Source: Actinocorallia sp039871655 (lineage in GTDB: Bacteria; Actinomycetota; Actinomycetes; Streptosporangiales; Streptosporangiaceae). Taken from it: a DNA stretch of 64,000 bases. Shown here in pieces: positions 1 through 8,760 of this stretch. The stretch spans positions 62,001 through 126,000 of the forward strand of contig NZ_JBDPLZ010000013.1 of NCBI RefSeq assembly GCF_039871655.1. The letters are read 5' to 3'. Positions within the stretch are counted from its first letter, which is position 1; each line of letters opens with the position of its first letter. The position numbers and the translations under genes were made by a program. The notes under the pieces were generated by a model. That model was not told where the DNA came from. It ran no database searches and saw only the letters and a list, made by a program, of their open reading frames with translations.

Positions 1-629
1 GCCGGACGCAGCGCCGGGAACTTCGCGTTGACCGTCGAGGCGTACTCGACGAACCCGGGGATCTTCAGCCCCTCCCTCAGGATCAGCGCCAGGTCGTAGG
101 AGGTCGTGTACTGCGTCTTGACGTTCAGCCCCAGGTCGACGTCCAGGCCGTTGGGGGAGCCTGCGAGCGTGTCGGCCGCGCCGAGCCGCTCGGCCTCGGC
201 GTTCATCAGCTTCAGGGTCGGCTCCATCCCGCCCTGCGGCAGGGTCAGGGTCATCGCCGCGTCGTTCGCCGAGACCATGAGCAGCGCCCGGAACAGGTCG
301 CCCGAGCTGTAGGTCAGCTTCGGCGTCATGCCGACCTTGGTGCCCTCGGGCTCCACGCTCTCCCGGGTCGGCTGGATCATGGTCGTGTCGCCGAGCCGCG
401 GGATGAGGGCGACCGCGGTGAGCACCTTCTGGGTGCTGGCGGGCAGGAGCCGCCGGTGCGGATTGTGCGCGGCCAGCACCTCACCGGTGTCGGCGTCCGC
501 GATGATCCACGACCCCGCCTTGATCTTCTTCAACCGCGCGTCCGGCGCGGCGACGACGGTGCCGGGGGTGAGCGCGACGGTCAGCATGGCTGCGGCAGCC
601 GCGGCGGCGGCTCTGTGCGGTGCTCCCAT
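1..629 (-). CDS. D-alanyl-D-alanine carboxypeptidase (peptidase S11), C-terminus cut off by window edge
   Basis: Penicillin-binding DD-carboxypeptidase of the S11 (PBP5/DacA-like) family, which trims the terminal D-Ala from peptidoglycan stem peptides outside the membrane. Reading leftwards from ATG at 629, the first 209 residues are visible: an Ala-rich signal peptide (about residues 1-28), the active-site tetrad STQK (S65, K68) in the context LLPASTQK, and the second motif SAN (S120-N122). The third KTG motif would lie beyond the window. An in-frame TAG lies 12 nt upstream of the ATG, so the start is well defined. It is divergent from the small membrane protein at 680; the two neighbours resemble the SCO4847-SCO4848 pairing known from Streptomyces. 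Confidence 0.9.
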   Translation of the reverse strand, partial: MGAPHRAAAAAAAAMLTVALTPGTVVAAPDARLKKIKAGSWIIADADTGEVLAAHNPHRRLLPASTQKVLTAVALIPRLGDTTMIQPTRESVEPEGTKVGMTPKLTYSSGDLFRALLMVSANDAAMTLTLPQGGMEPTLKLMNAEAERLGAADTLAGSPNGLDVDLGLNVKTQYTTSYDLALILREGLKIPGFVEYASTVNAKFPALRP

Positions 630-679
630 GAAGACGAGAGCCTAACCGTCCCGGTCCCGGTGCCGCCTACCCTGCAAGG

Positions 680-886
680 ATGACTTCTCGACGTTCCGCC
701 GTGTTCCTGCTGGCCCTGGCCGCCTTCATGGCCTTTGAATGGATGATGCTCGCCAAGAACCTGGGCAGCGGTCCGCGGCGGGCGACGGCGTTCTACGTGA
801 TCCACTACATCCTGGCGGCAGTGAACGTGGTCTTCGCCGCGATCCTCGCGAGGATCGGGTGGAAGTCCTGGAAGAAGGCATCTTGA
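680..886 (+). CDS. SCO4848-family small membrane protein
   Basis: A 68-residue protein with two predicted membrane helices (about residues 7-26 and 39-60) and a basic C-terminal tail (GWKSWKKAS). Sequence and position next to a divergent D-Ala-D-Ala carboxypeptidase match the SCO4848 family of actinobacterial membrane proteins, whose function is unknown. The start is ATG; the 50-bp gap to the carboxypeptidase start must hold both promoters. A role linked to cell-wall trimming is inferred only from location. Confidence 0.8.
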   Translation: MTSRRSAVFLLALAAFMAFEWMMLAKNLGSGPRRATAFYVIHYILAAVNVVFAAILARIGWKSWKKAS

Positions 887-933
887 CACCCCGGTCGCAC
901 TCCTCGAGTAAGGGCTCGCCTACCATCCCTTCC

Positions 934-2679
934 ATGGAGTTGGCTGCTGCCTTCCCCCAAGCCGAGCGCGAGCGTTGGCGGGAGCTATTGAAGGGCGTAC
1001 TCCGCAAGTCCGGAGCCGCCACCGAAGACACCCCTCTCGACGCCGTCGAGGAACTGCTCACAAGGCGGTCCTACGACGGGGTCCCTATCGCCCCCCTCTA
1101 CACCGCGGACGAGGCACTCGCCTCCCGTCCGTTCGCCACCGCCCCGCGCGACGGTGACGAGAACCCGGCGGGCTGGGACGTGAGGCAGCGACACGCGGAT
1201 CCGCTGCCGGAACGGACCAGAGAGGCGATCCTCACCGACCTGGAGAACGGCGCCACCTCGGTGTGGCTGACCCTCGGCAGCGCGGGCATCCCCGTCGCGG
1301 CGCTCGGCGAGGTGCTCAAGGGCGTGCACACCGAGCTCGCGCCGATCGTCCTGGACGCGGGCCCGCAGACCCGGCAGGCCGCCGAGGCGTTCCTCGCCCT
1401 GGCCGGGCCGGAGTCCCTGGGCAACCTGGGCGCCGACCCGCTGGGCCTGGCCGCGCGCACCGGCGTGACCATCCCGACCCCGGTCGACCTGGCGCAGCGC
1501 GTCGCCGCCGAGTTCCCCGGCATCCGCACCTTCGCGGTGGACGGCACCGCCTACCACGACGCGGGCGGCTCCGACGCCCAGGAGCTCGGCGCGGTCCTCG
1601 CCGCCGCCGTGGCCTACCTGCGGGAGCTGACCGAGGCCGGCCTGAGCGTCGAGGAGGCCGCCGGGCAGCTGGAGTTCCGCTACGCCGCGCACGCCGACCA
1701 GTTCCTCACCATCGCCAAGCTGCGCGCCGCGCGCCGCCTGTGGACGAGGGTGGCCTCGCTGTCGGGCGTGTCCGACACCACCGCGCGGATCCACGCGGTG
1801 ACGTCCAGCGCGATGATGACCAGGCGCGACCCGTGGGTGAACATGCTGCGCACGACCGTCGCGTGCTTCGCCGCCGGAGTGGGCGGCGCGGACGCGGTGA
1901 CCGTCCAGCCGTTCGACGCCCGGCTCGGACTGCCCGACGCCTTCTCGCGCCGCATCGCCCGCAACACCCAGACGCTGCTGCTGGAGGAGTCCTCCCTGGC
2001 CCGCGTCGTCGACCCGGCCGGCGGCTCCTGGTACGTCGAGCAGCTCACCGAGCAGCTCGCCCAGGCCGCCTGGACATGGTTCACCGACATCGAGAAGGCC
2101 GGCGGCCTGGCCGCGGCGCTGGAGTCCGGGCTGGTCGAGCGCGAACTCTCCGCCACCTGGGAGAAGCGCCGCAAGGACCTCGCCCGGCGCAAGGCGCCGC
2201 TGACGGGCGTCAGCGAGTTCCCGAACCTGAACGAGGAACTGCCCGAGCGCGAAGAGGCCCCGGCTCCGCTGAGCGGAGGGCTGCCGCAGCGCGCCTACGC
2301 GCAGGACTACGAGGCCCTGCGCGACCTGTCCGACGCCCAGCCCGTCCGGCCGAAGGTCTTCCTGGCCACGCTCGGCCCCATCGCCGTGCACACCGCGCGG
2401 GCGACGTTCGCCGCCAACCTGTTCCAGGCGGGCGGCATCGAGACGGTCACCGGCGCGCCCGAGGAGTTCGACGGCGGCGTGGCGGTCATCTGCTCCAGCG
2501 ACAAGCTGTACGCCGAGCAGGCCGAGGCCGCCGCCGAGGCGCTGAAGGAGCGCGGCGCGGTCAAGGTCTGGCTGGCCGGTAAGGGCGAGTACACCGGGGT
2601 GGACGGCAACGTCTTCGCCGGGTGCAACGCGATCGAGATCCTGGAGGGGACCCTTCGGGACCTGGGAGTGACGGTATGA
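934..2679 (+). CDS. mutA: methylmalonyl-CoA mutase small (beta) subunit
   Basis: Non-catalytic partner of the heterodimeric B12-dependent methylmalonyl-CoA mutase, which interconverts succinyl-CoA and methylmalonyl-CoA. 581 residues from ATG 934; an upstream in-frame extension to 739 runs through the preceding gene and is unlikely. The TIM-barrel region contains the family strings RIARNTQTLLLEES and DPAGGSWYVE. The C-terminal Rossmann domain starts KVFLATLGPIAVHTAR and lacks the cobalamin-binding DxHxxG motif, as expected for the small chain. Its stop overlaps the mutB start (ATGA at 2676), indicating translational coupling in a mutA-mutB-meaB operon. Confidence 0.95.
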   Translation: MELAAAFPQAERERWRELLKGVLRKSGAATEDTPLDAVEELLTRRSYDGVPIAPLYTADEALASRPFATAPRDGDENPAGWDVRQRHADPLPERTREAILTDLENGATSVWLTLGSAGIPVAALGEVLKGVHTELAPIVLDAGPQTRQAAEAFLALAGPESLGNLGADPLGLAARTGVTIPTPVDLAQRVAAEFPGIRTFAVDGTAYHDAGGSDAQELGAVLAAAVAYLRELTEAGLSVEEAAGQLEFRYAAHADQFLTIAKLRAARRLWTRVASLSGVSDTTARIHAVTSSAMMTRRDPWVNMLRTTVACFAAGVGGADAVTVQPFDARLGLPDAFSRRIARNTQTLLLEESSLARVVDPAGGSWYVEQLTEQLAQAAWTWFTDIEKAGGLAAALESGLVERELSATWEKRRKDLARRKAPLTGVSEFPNLNEELPEREEAPAPLSGGLPQRAYAQDYEALRDLSDAQPVRPKVFLATLGPIAVHTARATFAANLFQAGGIETVTGAPEEFDGGVAVICSSDKLYAEQAEAAAEALKERGAVKVWLAGKGEYTGVDGNVFAGCNAIEILEGTLRDLGVTV

Positions 2680-4853
2680 GCATCCCCGACTTCTCCGACG
2701 TCCCGCTGGGCGAGCCCGTAGCGCCGGACGTCCTCGAAAAGCAGTGGCGTGAGGCGGCCGGGGAGCGCCCGGCCTGGGACACGCCCGAAGGCATCGACGT
2801 CAAGCCGCTGTACGACGCCTCCGACCTGTCCGGGCTCGACTTCCTGGGCACGTTCCCGGGCATCAAGCCGTTCCTGCGCGGCCCGTACGCGCCGATGTAC
2901 GCGACCCAGCCGTGGACGATCCGGCAGTACGCCGGGTTCTCCACCGCCGAGGAGTCCAACGCCTTCTACCGCCGCAACCTCGCGGCCGGGCAGAAGGGCC
3001 TGTCGGTCGCGTTCGACCTCGCCACCCACCGCGGCTACGACTCCGACCACCCGCGCGTGGCCGGCGACGTCGGCATGGCCGGTGTGGCGATCGACTCCAT
3101 CTACGACATGCGGCAGCTGTTCGACGGGATCCCGCTGGACAAGATGTCGGTGTCGATGACCATGAACGGTGCCGTTCTGCCGATCCTGGCCCTGTACGTG
3201 GTGGCCGCCGAGGAGCAGGGGGTGGCGCCGGAGCAGCTCGCCGGGACCATCCAGAACGACATCCTCAAGGAGTTCATGGTCCGCAACACCTACATCTACC
3301 CGCCCACCCCCTCGATGCGGATCATCTCCGACATCTTCGCTTACACCTCGCAGAAGATGCCGAAGTACAACTCGATCTCCATCTCGGGCTACCACATCCA
3401 GGAGGCCGGAGCCACGGCCGACCTGGAGCTGGCGTACACCCTCGCCGACGGCGTGGAGTACATCCGGGCGGGACAGGCGGCGGGCCTGGACATCGACGCG
3501 TTCGCGCCGCGCCTGTCGTTCTTCTGGGCGATCGGCATGAACTTCTTCATGGAGGTCGCCAAGCTGCGGGCCGGACGCCTCCTGTGGGCCAAGCTCGTCA
3601 AGCAGTTCGACCCCAAGTCCGACAAGTCGCTGTCGCTGCGCACCCACTCCCAGACGTCCGGCTGGTCGCTGACCGCCCAGGACGTCTACAACAACGTGGC
3701 GCGCACCTGCATCGAGGCGATGGCCGCGACCCAGGGCCACACCCAGTCGCTGCACACCAACGCCCTCGACGAGGCCCTGGCGCTGCCGACGGACTTCTCC
3801 GCCCGCATCGCCCGCAACACCCAGCTGCTGCTCCAGCAGGAGTCCGGGACGACCCGCACCATCGACCCGTGGGGCGGCTCGTACTACCTGGAGAAGCTCA
3901 CCCACGACCTCGCCGCCCGCGCCTGGGAGCACATCCAGGAGGTCGAGAAGTTCGGCGGCATGGCCAAGGCCATCGACGAGGGGCTGCCCAAGCTCCGCAT
4001 CGAGGAGGCCGCGGCCCGCACCCAGGCCCGCATCGACTCCGGCCGCCAGCCGGTGATCGGCGTCAACAAGTACCGTCCCGACGTCGACGAGCTGATCGAC
4101 GTCCTCAAGGTCGACAACGCCTCCGTCCGGGCCCAGCAGATCGCCAAGCTGGAGAGGCTGCGCGCCGAGCGCGACCCGCAGGCCGTCGCCCGCGCGCTGG
4201 ACGCCCTCACGGCCGCCGCCGGGGCCGACCAGGTCGCCGACCTGGAGCACAACCTGCTCAAGCTCGCCATCGACGCCGCCCGCGCCAAGGCGACCGTCGG
4301 CGAGATCTCCGACGCGCTGGAGAAGGTCTACGGACGGCACTCCGCCACGATCCGTACCATCTCCGGTGTGTACCGGGAGGAGGCCGGAGCCGTGTCCACG
4401 ATCGAGAACGCCCGTGAGGCCACCGACGAGTTCGCCGAGGCCGAGGGCCGCCGCCCCCGCATCCTGGTGGCCAAGATGGGCCAGGACGGCCACGACCGGG
4501 GCCAGAAGGTGATCGCCTCCGGCTTCGCCGACCTCGGTTTCGACGTCGACGTCGGCCCGCTGTTCCAGACCCCGGAGGAGGTGGCCCGCCAGGCCGTCGA
4601 GGCCGACGTGCACATCGTCGGCGTCAACTCCCTGGCCGCCGGTCACCTCACCCTGGTGCCCGCTCTGAAGGCCGCGCTGGCCGACCTCGGCCGCGACGAC
4701 ATCATGATCGTCGTGGGCGGCGTCATCCCGCCGCAGGACTTCGACGAGCTGCGCGCCGCCGGGGCGTCGGCCATCTTCCCGCCCGGCACGGTCCTCGCCG
4801 AGGCCGCCGTCGATCTGCTGAAGGAGCTGTCCGCCAGCCTTGGCCATGCCTGA
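2676..4853 (+). CDS. mutB: methylmalonyl-CoA mutase large (alpha) subunit
   Basis: Catalytic chain of methylmalonyl-CoA mutase, 725 residues. The substrate-binding barrel has the YATQPWTIRQYAGFST block with the active-site Tyr, the SISGYHIQEAGA block with the catalytic His, and the NNVARTCIEAMAA helix. The C-terminal cobalamin domain carries DGHDRG (the His that ligates cobalt) and GGVIPPQD. In between, the usual GxSxLAAGH is read here as VGVNSLAAGH, so the Ser of the SxL motif is Asn. The start overlaps the mutA stop by 4 nt and the end overlaps meaB. It likely serves odd-chain and branched-chain catabolism and supplies methylmalonyl-CoA for polyketides or reductive flux (inference). Confidence 0.96.
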   Translation: MSIPDFSDVPLGEPVAPDVLEKQWREAAGERPAWDTPEGIDVKPLYDASDLSGLDFLGTFPGIKPFLRGPYAPMYATQPWTIRQYAGFSTAEESNAFYRRNLAAGQKGLSVAFDLATHRGYDSDHPRVAGDVGMAGVAIDSIYDMRQLFDGIPLDKMSVSMTMNGAVLPILALYVVAAEEQGVAPEQLAGTIQNDILKEFMVRNTYIYPPTPSMRIISDIFAYTSQKMPKYNSISISGYHIQEAGATADLELAYTLADGVEYIRAGQAAGLDIDAFAPRLSFFWAIGMNFFMEVAKLRAGRLLWAKLVKQFDPKSDKSLSLRTHSQTSGWSLTAQDVYNNVARTCIEAMAATQGHTQSLHTNALDEALALPTDFSARIARNTQLLLQQESGTTRTIDPWGGSYYLEKLTHDLAARAWEHIQEVEKFGGMAKAIDEGLPKLRIEEAAARTQARIDSGRQPVIGVNKYRPDVDELIDVLKVDNASVRAQQIAKLERLRAERDPQAVARALDALTAAAGADQVADLEHNLLKLAIDAARAKATVGEISDALEKVYGRHSATIRTISGVYREEAGAVSTIENAREATDEFAEAEGRRPRILVAKMGQDGHDRGQKVIASGFADLGFDVDVGPLFQTPEEVARQAVEADVHIVGVNSLAAGHLTLVPALKAALADLGRDDIMIVVGGVIPPQDFDELRAAGASAIFPPGTVLAEAAVDLLKELSASLGHA

Positions 4854-5817
4854 CGTCAAGGATTATGTGAAAGGGGTCCGGGAGGGCTCCCGAGCCTGGA
4901 TCGCCCGCGCGATCACGCTCGTGGAGTCCACCCGGCCCGACCACCGGGAGCTCGCCCAGGCCGTCCTGGCCGAGCTCACCCCCTACGCCGGGAACGCCAG
5001 CCGTGTCGGCATCACGGGCGTCCCCGGCGTCGGCAAGTCGACGACGATCGACGCCCTCGGCACGTATCTGACGGGCAAGGGCCACAAGGTCGCCGTCCTG
5101 GCCGTCGACCCGTCGTCCACCCGGACCGGCGGCTCGATCCTGGGCGACAAGACCCGCATGGCCCGCCTGTCGGCCGACCCGAACGCGTTCATCCGCCCGT
5201 CCCCGACGGCCGGGACGCTCGGCGGCGTCGCCAAGGCCACCCGTGAGGCCATGGTCGTCATGGAGGCCGCCGGCTACGACGTGATCCTGGTGGAGACCGT
5301 CGGCGTGGGCCAGTCCGAGACCACGGTCGCCGAGATGACGGACTCCTTCCTGTTCCTGACGATCGCCCGCACCGGCGACCAGCTCCAGGGCATCAAGAAG
5401 GGCGTCCTGGAACTCGCCGACGTGATCGCGGTGAACAAGGCCGACGGCGACCACGCCCTGGAGGCCAAGAAGGCGGCCCGTGAACTCGCGGGCGCCCTCC
5501 GCCTCCTGCGCGGTTCCGGCCGGGCCGTCCCGGTCCTGACATGCAGTGCCCTGGAAGGCGCCGGCCTGGCCGACGTCTGGGACCACATCCTCGCCCACCA
5601 GGACGCCCTCCGGGAGTCCGGCGAACTGGAGCGCCGCCGCCGCGCCCAGCAGATCCGCTGGACCTGGGCGATGGTCGAAGACCGCCTCCTGCACGCCCTG
5701 CGCACCCACCCCGCCGTCCAGTCCCTGGCCCCGGAACTGGAACGCCGGGTCGCCGACGGCGAACTCCCCCCGTCCACCGCCGCCGACCAGATCCTCAAGG
5801 CCTTCTCCGGCGAGTGA
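4846..5817 (+). CDS. meaB: methylmalonyl-CoA mutase-associated GTPase MeaB
   Basis: G3E-family P-loop GTPase that loads and protects the B12 cofactor of methylmalonyl-CoA mutase. 323 residues from ATG 4846 (a TTG six bases earlier, 4840, is an alternative). Walker A GVPGVGKST is at residues 58-66, followed by AVDPSSTRTGGSILGDKTRM, VETVGVGQSE (switch/Walker B region) and NKAD as the guanine-specificity motif. The gene overlaps the end of mutB by 8 nt, so it is the third gene of the mutase operon. The C-terminal dimerisation arm is present and the length is normal. Confidence 0.95.
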   Translation: MPDVKDYVKGVREGSRAWIARAITLVESTRPDHRELAQAVLAELTPYAGNASRVGITGVPGVGKSTTIDALGTYLTGKGHKVAVLAVDPSSTRTGGSILGDKTRMARLSADPNAFIRPSPTAGTLGGVAKATREAMVVMEAAGYDVILVETVGVGQSETTVAEMTDSFLFLTIARTGDQLQGIKKGVLELADVIAVNKADGDHALEAKKAARELAGALRLLRGSGRAVPVLTCSALEGAGLADVWDHILAHQDALRESGELERRRRAQQIRWTWAMVEDRLLHALRTHPAVQSLAPELERRVADGELPPSTAADQILKAFSGE

Positions 5818-5990
5818 CCCTCACCGCAAGGAGCATGAGCCGCGCAGGCACCGGCCGAATGCGGCACACGCGGTACGCCGTGAGACGTCGCCCGGCCGTC
5901 GCGGTGGCCTCGTTCTCCGGGCATGCCCACCGCGGGCACGTAGATTTGGGTCCAGGTGCCACCGCTGCCGAGACCGCGAGGTGAGCTTCG

Positions 5991-6122
5991 ATGACGGCGA
6001 TGCCGGACGAGTCACCTGTCGTCCGTGACGATCTGCGTGCGGCGTTCGCAGCTCTTGAGGTGATGCCGGGCTTCCGCGCGGAGCTGGTGGATGGAGAGAT
6101 CATCTTCCCGCCCCCCTCGAAG
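5991..6122 (+). pseudogene. Uma2-family N-terminal stub, truncated
   Basis: The ATG at 5991 begins about 44 residues that look like the start of a Uma2 (DUF820) restriction-endonuclease-fold protein: an ALEVMPGFRAELVDGEI segment followed by PPPS. Homology then stops, and the reading frame runs on without a stop through unrelated sequence into the alpha/beta hydrolase that starts at 6195. The rest of the Uma2 fold (about 140 residues including the catalytic D-ExK core) is absent. An intact Uma2 gene lies at 29788. A fused functional protein is possible but unlikely, because the hydrolase has its own complete N-terminus. Confidence 0.55.
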
Positions 6123-6194
6123 GCGCCCTGCCGACCCGCGAATTCTGACCCGTCCGGTCACGGCGTCTCCACGGGTTTCGGGCATGATCACGTT

Positions 6195-7100
6195 ATGAGC
6201 GGTTTCAGTTCCGCCGACGGGACCCGGCTCGCCTATCACCTGGAAGGGGAGGGCGAACCGTTGGTGTGCCTGCCCGGCGGGCCGATGAGGGCGTCGGCCT
6301 ATCTCGGTGACCTGGGAGGCCTGGCGGCCCACCGCCGCCTGGTGAAGCTCGACCTGCGGGGCACCGGAGGCTCCGCGGTCCCCGCCGACCGCACGACCTA
6401 CCGCTGCGACCGGCAGGTCGACGACGTCGAGGGGCTCCGCCTGCATCTGGGCCTGGAGCGGATCGACCTGCTGGCGCACTCCGCAGCCGGGGACCTGGCG
6501 ATCCTGTACGCGGCCCGCCACCCGGAGCGGGTCCGCAGCCTCGTCCTGCTGACGGCCCGAGGCAGGGCACTGGGCGTCGACTTCACCACCGGCCACCGGC
6601 TGGAAGCCGCCGGCCTCCGGACCGCCGAACCCTGGTACCCGCGGGCGCGGCCCGCGTTCGACGCCCTCTGGAGCGGAACGGCGGACGACGAGGACTTCGA
6701 CGCGGCGGCCCCGTTCTTCTACGGCCGGTGGGACGACGCGGCCCGAGCGCACGCCGCCGTCGAAGCCGGGCAGACCAACGAGGAGGCCGCCGCCCTCTAC
6801 GCCTCCCCGGCCGCCTTCGATCCCTCAGCGACCCGCGAGGCCATCGCCTCCCTCAACGCACCGGTCCTGGTCGTGGCGGGTGAACTCGACAGCGGCCCCC
6901 TGCCCCGGATCGCCGCCGAGATCGCCGCCCTCTTTCCCAACGCGAGACTCGACGTCGTCCCCGCCGCCGGCCACTTCCCCTGGCTCGACGCCCCGGCCCG
7001 TCTCCGCCGAAGCATCACCGACTTCCTGGCGCCCGCCGAGAGCGCGGTGCCGCCGCACGACCACGGGATCGCCCTCGATGGGCCTGGCGATGAGACGTAA
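6195..7100 (+). CDS. alpha/beta hydrolase (proline-iminopeptidase-like)
   Basis: 301-residue alpha/beta-hydrolase-fold enzyme starting at ATG 6195 (SGFSSADGTRLAYHLEGEG). Features: oxyanion strand LVCLPGGP, the LDLRGTGGSA loop, the nucleophile elbow LLAHSAAGDL (Ser in an AHSAA small-x-Ser-x-small context), the acid in VVAGELDSGPLP and the catalytic His in PAAGHFPWLD. The substrate cannot be inferred. The reading frame is open upstream to 5991 through a Uma2 stub, but fold completeness favours the internal start. No Shine-Dalgarno is evident; a CATGAT hexamer six bases before the ATG would fit leaderless transcription. Confidence 0.85.
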   Translation: MSGFSSADGTRLAYHLEGEGEPLVCLPGGPMRASAYLGDLGGLAAHRRLVKLDLRGTGGSAVPADRTTYRCDRQVDDVEGLRLHLGLERIDLLAHSAAGDLAILYAARHPERVRSLVLLTARGRALGVDFTTGHRLEAAGLRTAEPWYPRARPAFDALWSGTADDEDFDAAAPFFYGRWDDAARAHAAVEAGQTNEEAAALYASPAAFDPSATREAIASLNAPVLVVAGELDSGPLPRIAAEIAALFPNARLDVVPAAGHFPWLDAPARLRRSITDFLAPAESAVPPHDHGIALDGPGDET

Positions 7101-7114
7101 TACGTTGGTTCGGG

Positions 7115-7332
7115 TCAGCCGGCCTGGAGCAGGGTGCGCAGCCCGGCGGTGTCGATGATGCGGGCCCGTGAAGGGAAGACGCGATGGAGCAGGACGTCGT
7201 GGACTTCGGTGTCGGGGTCGGCGACGCCGTCGGACAGGACGTAGAGCCGGGCAGAAAGGCCAGGATCCCGGGCTGGTAGTCCATGACGAGAAGAGCGGTG
7301 TGCGCGGGGTCGAGCGCGGCGGCGGGGCTCAT
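7115..7332 (-). pseudogene. isochorismatase-like cysteine hydrolase, internally deleted
   Basis: Read from ATG 7332, the first frame gives the typical family N-terminus, DPAHTALLVMDYQPGILAFL, then becomes nonsense. From about 7252 a different frame gives a typical family C-terminus (LYVLSDGVADPDTEVHDVLL, then VFPSRARIIDTAGLRTLLQAG and TGA at 7115). The joined ends total about 75 residues against about 180-200 in intact members, so roughly 110 internal residues, including the catalytic Lys/Cys region, are gone, with a frame change at the junction. A remnant, not a functional enzyme. Confidence 0.75.
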
Positions 7333-7357
7333 GCGGGTGTTCTCCTTGCTCGGTGTG

Positions 7358-8635
7358 TCATGTGCGGCTACGAGCCGGTTCCGGCTCGGGCTGTGGCGTG
7401 TGGTCTTGCCGGAGGAGCAGCAGCGGGGTCGCCAGCAGGAGCACGCCGGCCAGGCCGATGGCCGTACGCGGGCCGAGCAGGCTGCCCAGCACGCCCCAGA
7501 CGGCTGTCAGGAGTGCGGTCGTGGCCTTGGTCGTCACCGACCACGCGGACAGGGTGCGGACGACCCGGTCGGTCGGGGTGCGCTCGAGGCGGCAGGTGGC
7601 GGAGACGGGGTTGAAGACCCCGCAGCAGAGGATGAGCCCGAACTCCACGCCCATCACCAGCAGCAGCCCTCCGGTGCCCGGGCCCAGGAAGGCCAGGCCG
7701 ACGGGCCAGACGGCGCGCAGCGTCCCGGACACGACCAGGACCCGGTGCTGCCCGAACCGGGTGGCGAGCGGCCGGGCCAGCCGCGAACCGAGCAGGCCGC
7801 CGATCGCGGGCGCGGCGAAGGCGAGGCCGTACTGCCATGGTGCGAACCCGAGCGTGCCGAGCATCAGGACGGCCAGCAGCGGCTGGGTGGCCATCACCAG
7901 GCCGTTGAACAGGGCGGTGTTGAAGAACAGCGGGCGCAGCGTCGCGTCGGCGAGGATGTACCGCCAGCCGTCGAGCAGGTCCACGGCCCGCATGCGCGCG
8001 GCCTCCCGGCGCTCGGGCCGCGGCTCGTGCCCGCCCGTCGCGCGGATGCCCAGGGCTGAGAGCAGGTAGCTGACCGCGTCGGCCACCACCGTCGCCACCG
8101 GGCCCAAGAGCCCGATCGCCGCGCCGCCCAGCGGCGGTCCGATGATCGTGTTCGTCCAGGTCGTGGACTCGAATCGGGCGTTGGCGACGAGCAGGTCCTC
8201 GGCCGGCAGCAGCGTCTTCAGGTACGCGCCGGAGGCGGCGCGGAAGGTGATGTCGGCCGCCGCGACGACGACCGAGACCAGCAGGAGCTGGAGGAAGGTG
8301 AGCACGCCGAGCGCGAACGCGGCGGGGATCGTCAGCAGCGCCGCGAACCGCACCAGGTCCATCGCCATCAGCACCGGCCGCTTGCTGCGGAACTCCACCC
8401 ACGGGCCGAGCGGCACCGCCACGGCCGCGCCCACCGCGGCCCCCGCGGAGGCGAGCGCGGCGACCTCGGCCGGGCCGGCGTGCAGCACCTGGACGGCGAT
8501 CAGCGGGAACGCGCCGAAGGCGAGCCACGTGCCGAGCTCGCTGGTCCCGTACGCCGCCCAGAGCCACCCGAACCGCCGTCCCAGCCGCGGTCCGAGCAGA
8601 CGTCCCGGCCAATGCCCGCTCTTCATGCCCGCCAT
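7358..8635 (-). CDS. MFS transporter (12-TM, MFS_3-like exporter)
   Basis: 425-residue major-facilitator protein with about twelve hydrophobic helices. The N-terminal half starts GRRFGWLWAAYGTSELGTWLAFGAFPLIAVQ and the loop 2-3 region reads GPWVEFRSKRPVLMAMD, as in the enterobactin-exporter-like MFS_3 group. Substrate unknown. It is divergent from the LysR regulator at 8761; the 125-bp shared region contains a perfect 11-bp inverted repeat, so control by that LysR protein is likely. The C-terminal tail is Pro/Glu-rich. Start ATG 8635; a GTG at 8645 lies in another frame. Confidence 0.88.
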   Translation of the reverse strand: MAGMKSGHWPGRLLGPRLGRRFGWLWAAYGTSELGTWLAFGAFPLIAVQVLHAGPAEVAALASAGAAVGAAVAVPLGPWVEFRSKRPVLMAMDLVRFAALLTIPAAFALGVLTFLQLLLVSVVVAAADITFRAASGAYLKTLLPAEDLLVANARFESTTWTNTIIGPPLGGAAIGLLGPVATVVADAVSYLLSALGIRATGGHEPRPERREAARMRAVDLLDGWRYILADATLRPLFFNTALFNGLVMATQPLLAVLMLGTLGFAPWQYGLAFAAPAIGGLLGSRLARPLATRFGQHRVLVVSGTLRAVWPVGLAFLGPGTGGLLLVMGVEFGLILCCGVFNPVSATCRLERTPTDRVVRTLSAWSVTTKATTALLTAVWGVLGSLLGPRTAIGLAGVLLLATPLLLLRQDHTPQPEPEPARSRT

Positions 8636-8724
8636 CCCTCGTCACTCAGCTGTACAACCGATTCGCGATCAGAAGCATCAAAGCGAGCACTACTAACAGG
8701 GGTCAAACAACCACAGGGCCGCCC

Positions 8725-8747
8725 GGACACAACCAATGGTTGTGTCC
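8725..8747. promoter_or_regulatory. perfect palindromic operator between MFS and LysR genes
   Basis: GGACACAACCA, one central A, then TGGTTGTGTCC: an 11-bp perfect inverted repeat ending 13 bp before the LysR start codon. The position fits an autoregulatory site that also covers the divergent MFS promoter. LysR proteins usually bind T-N11-A motifs within such dyads (established); binding here is inferred. Confidence 0.7.
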
Positions 8748-8760
8748 ATAGGGTGTCGGC

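Noticed and set aside
985..2391. Long minus-strand open frame opposite mutA
   Set aside because: Gly/Arg/Gln/Val-rich translation typical of the antisense of a high-GC gene; mutA motifs are clear on the plus strand.
2307..4859. 850-codon minus-strand open frame over mutB
   Set aside because: Mirror of mutB codon bias, no domain resemblance, and it spans two real genes.
5991..7100. Single 369-residue Uma2-hydrolase fusion protein
   Set aside because: The Uma2 part is only an N-terminal stub and the hydrolase is complete from 6195, so read-through of a remnant is more likely than a real fusion.
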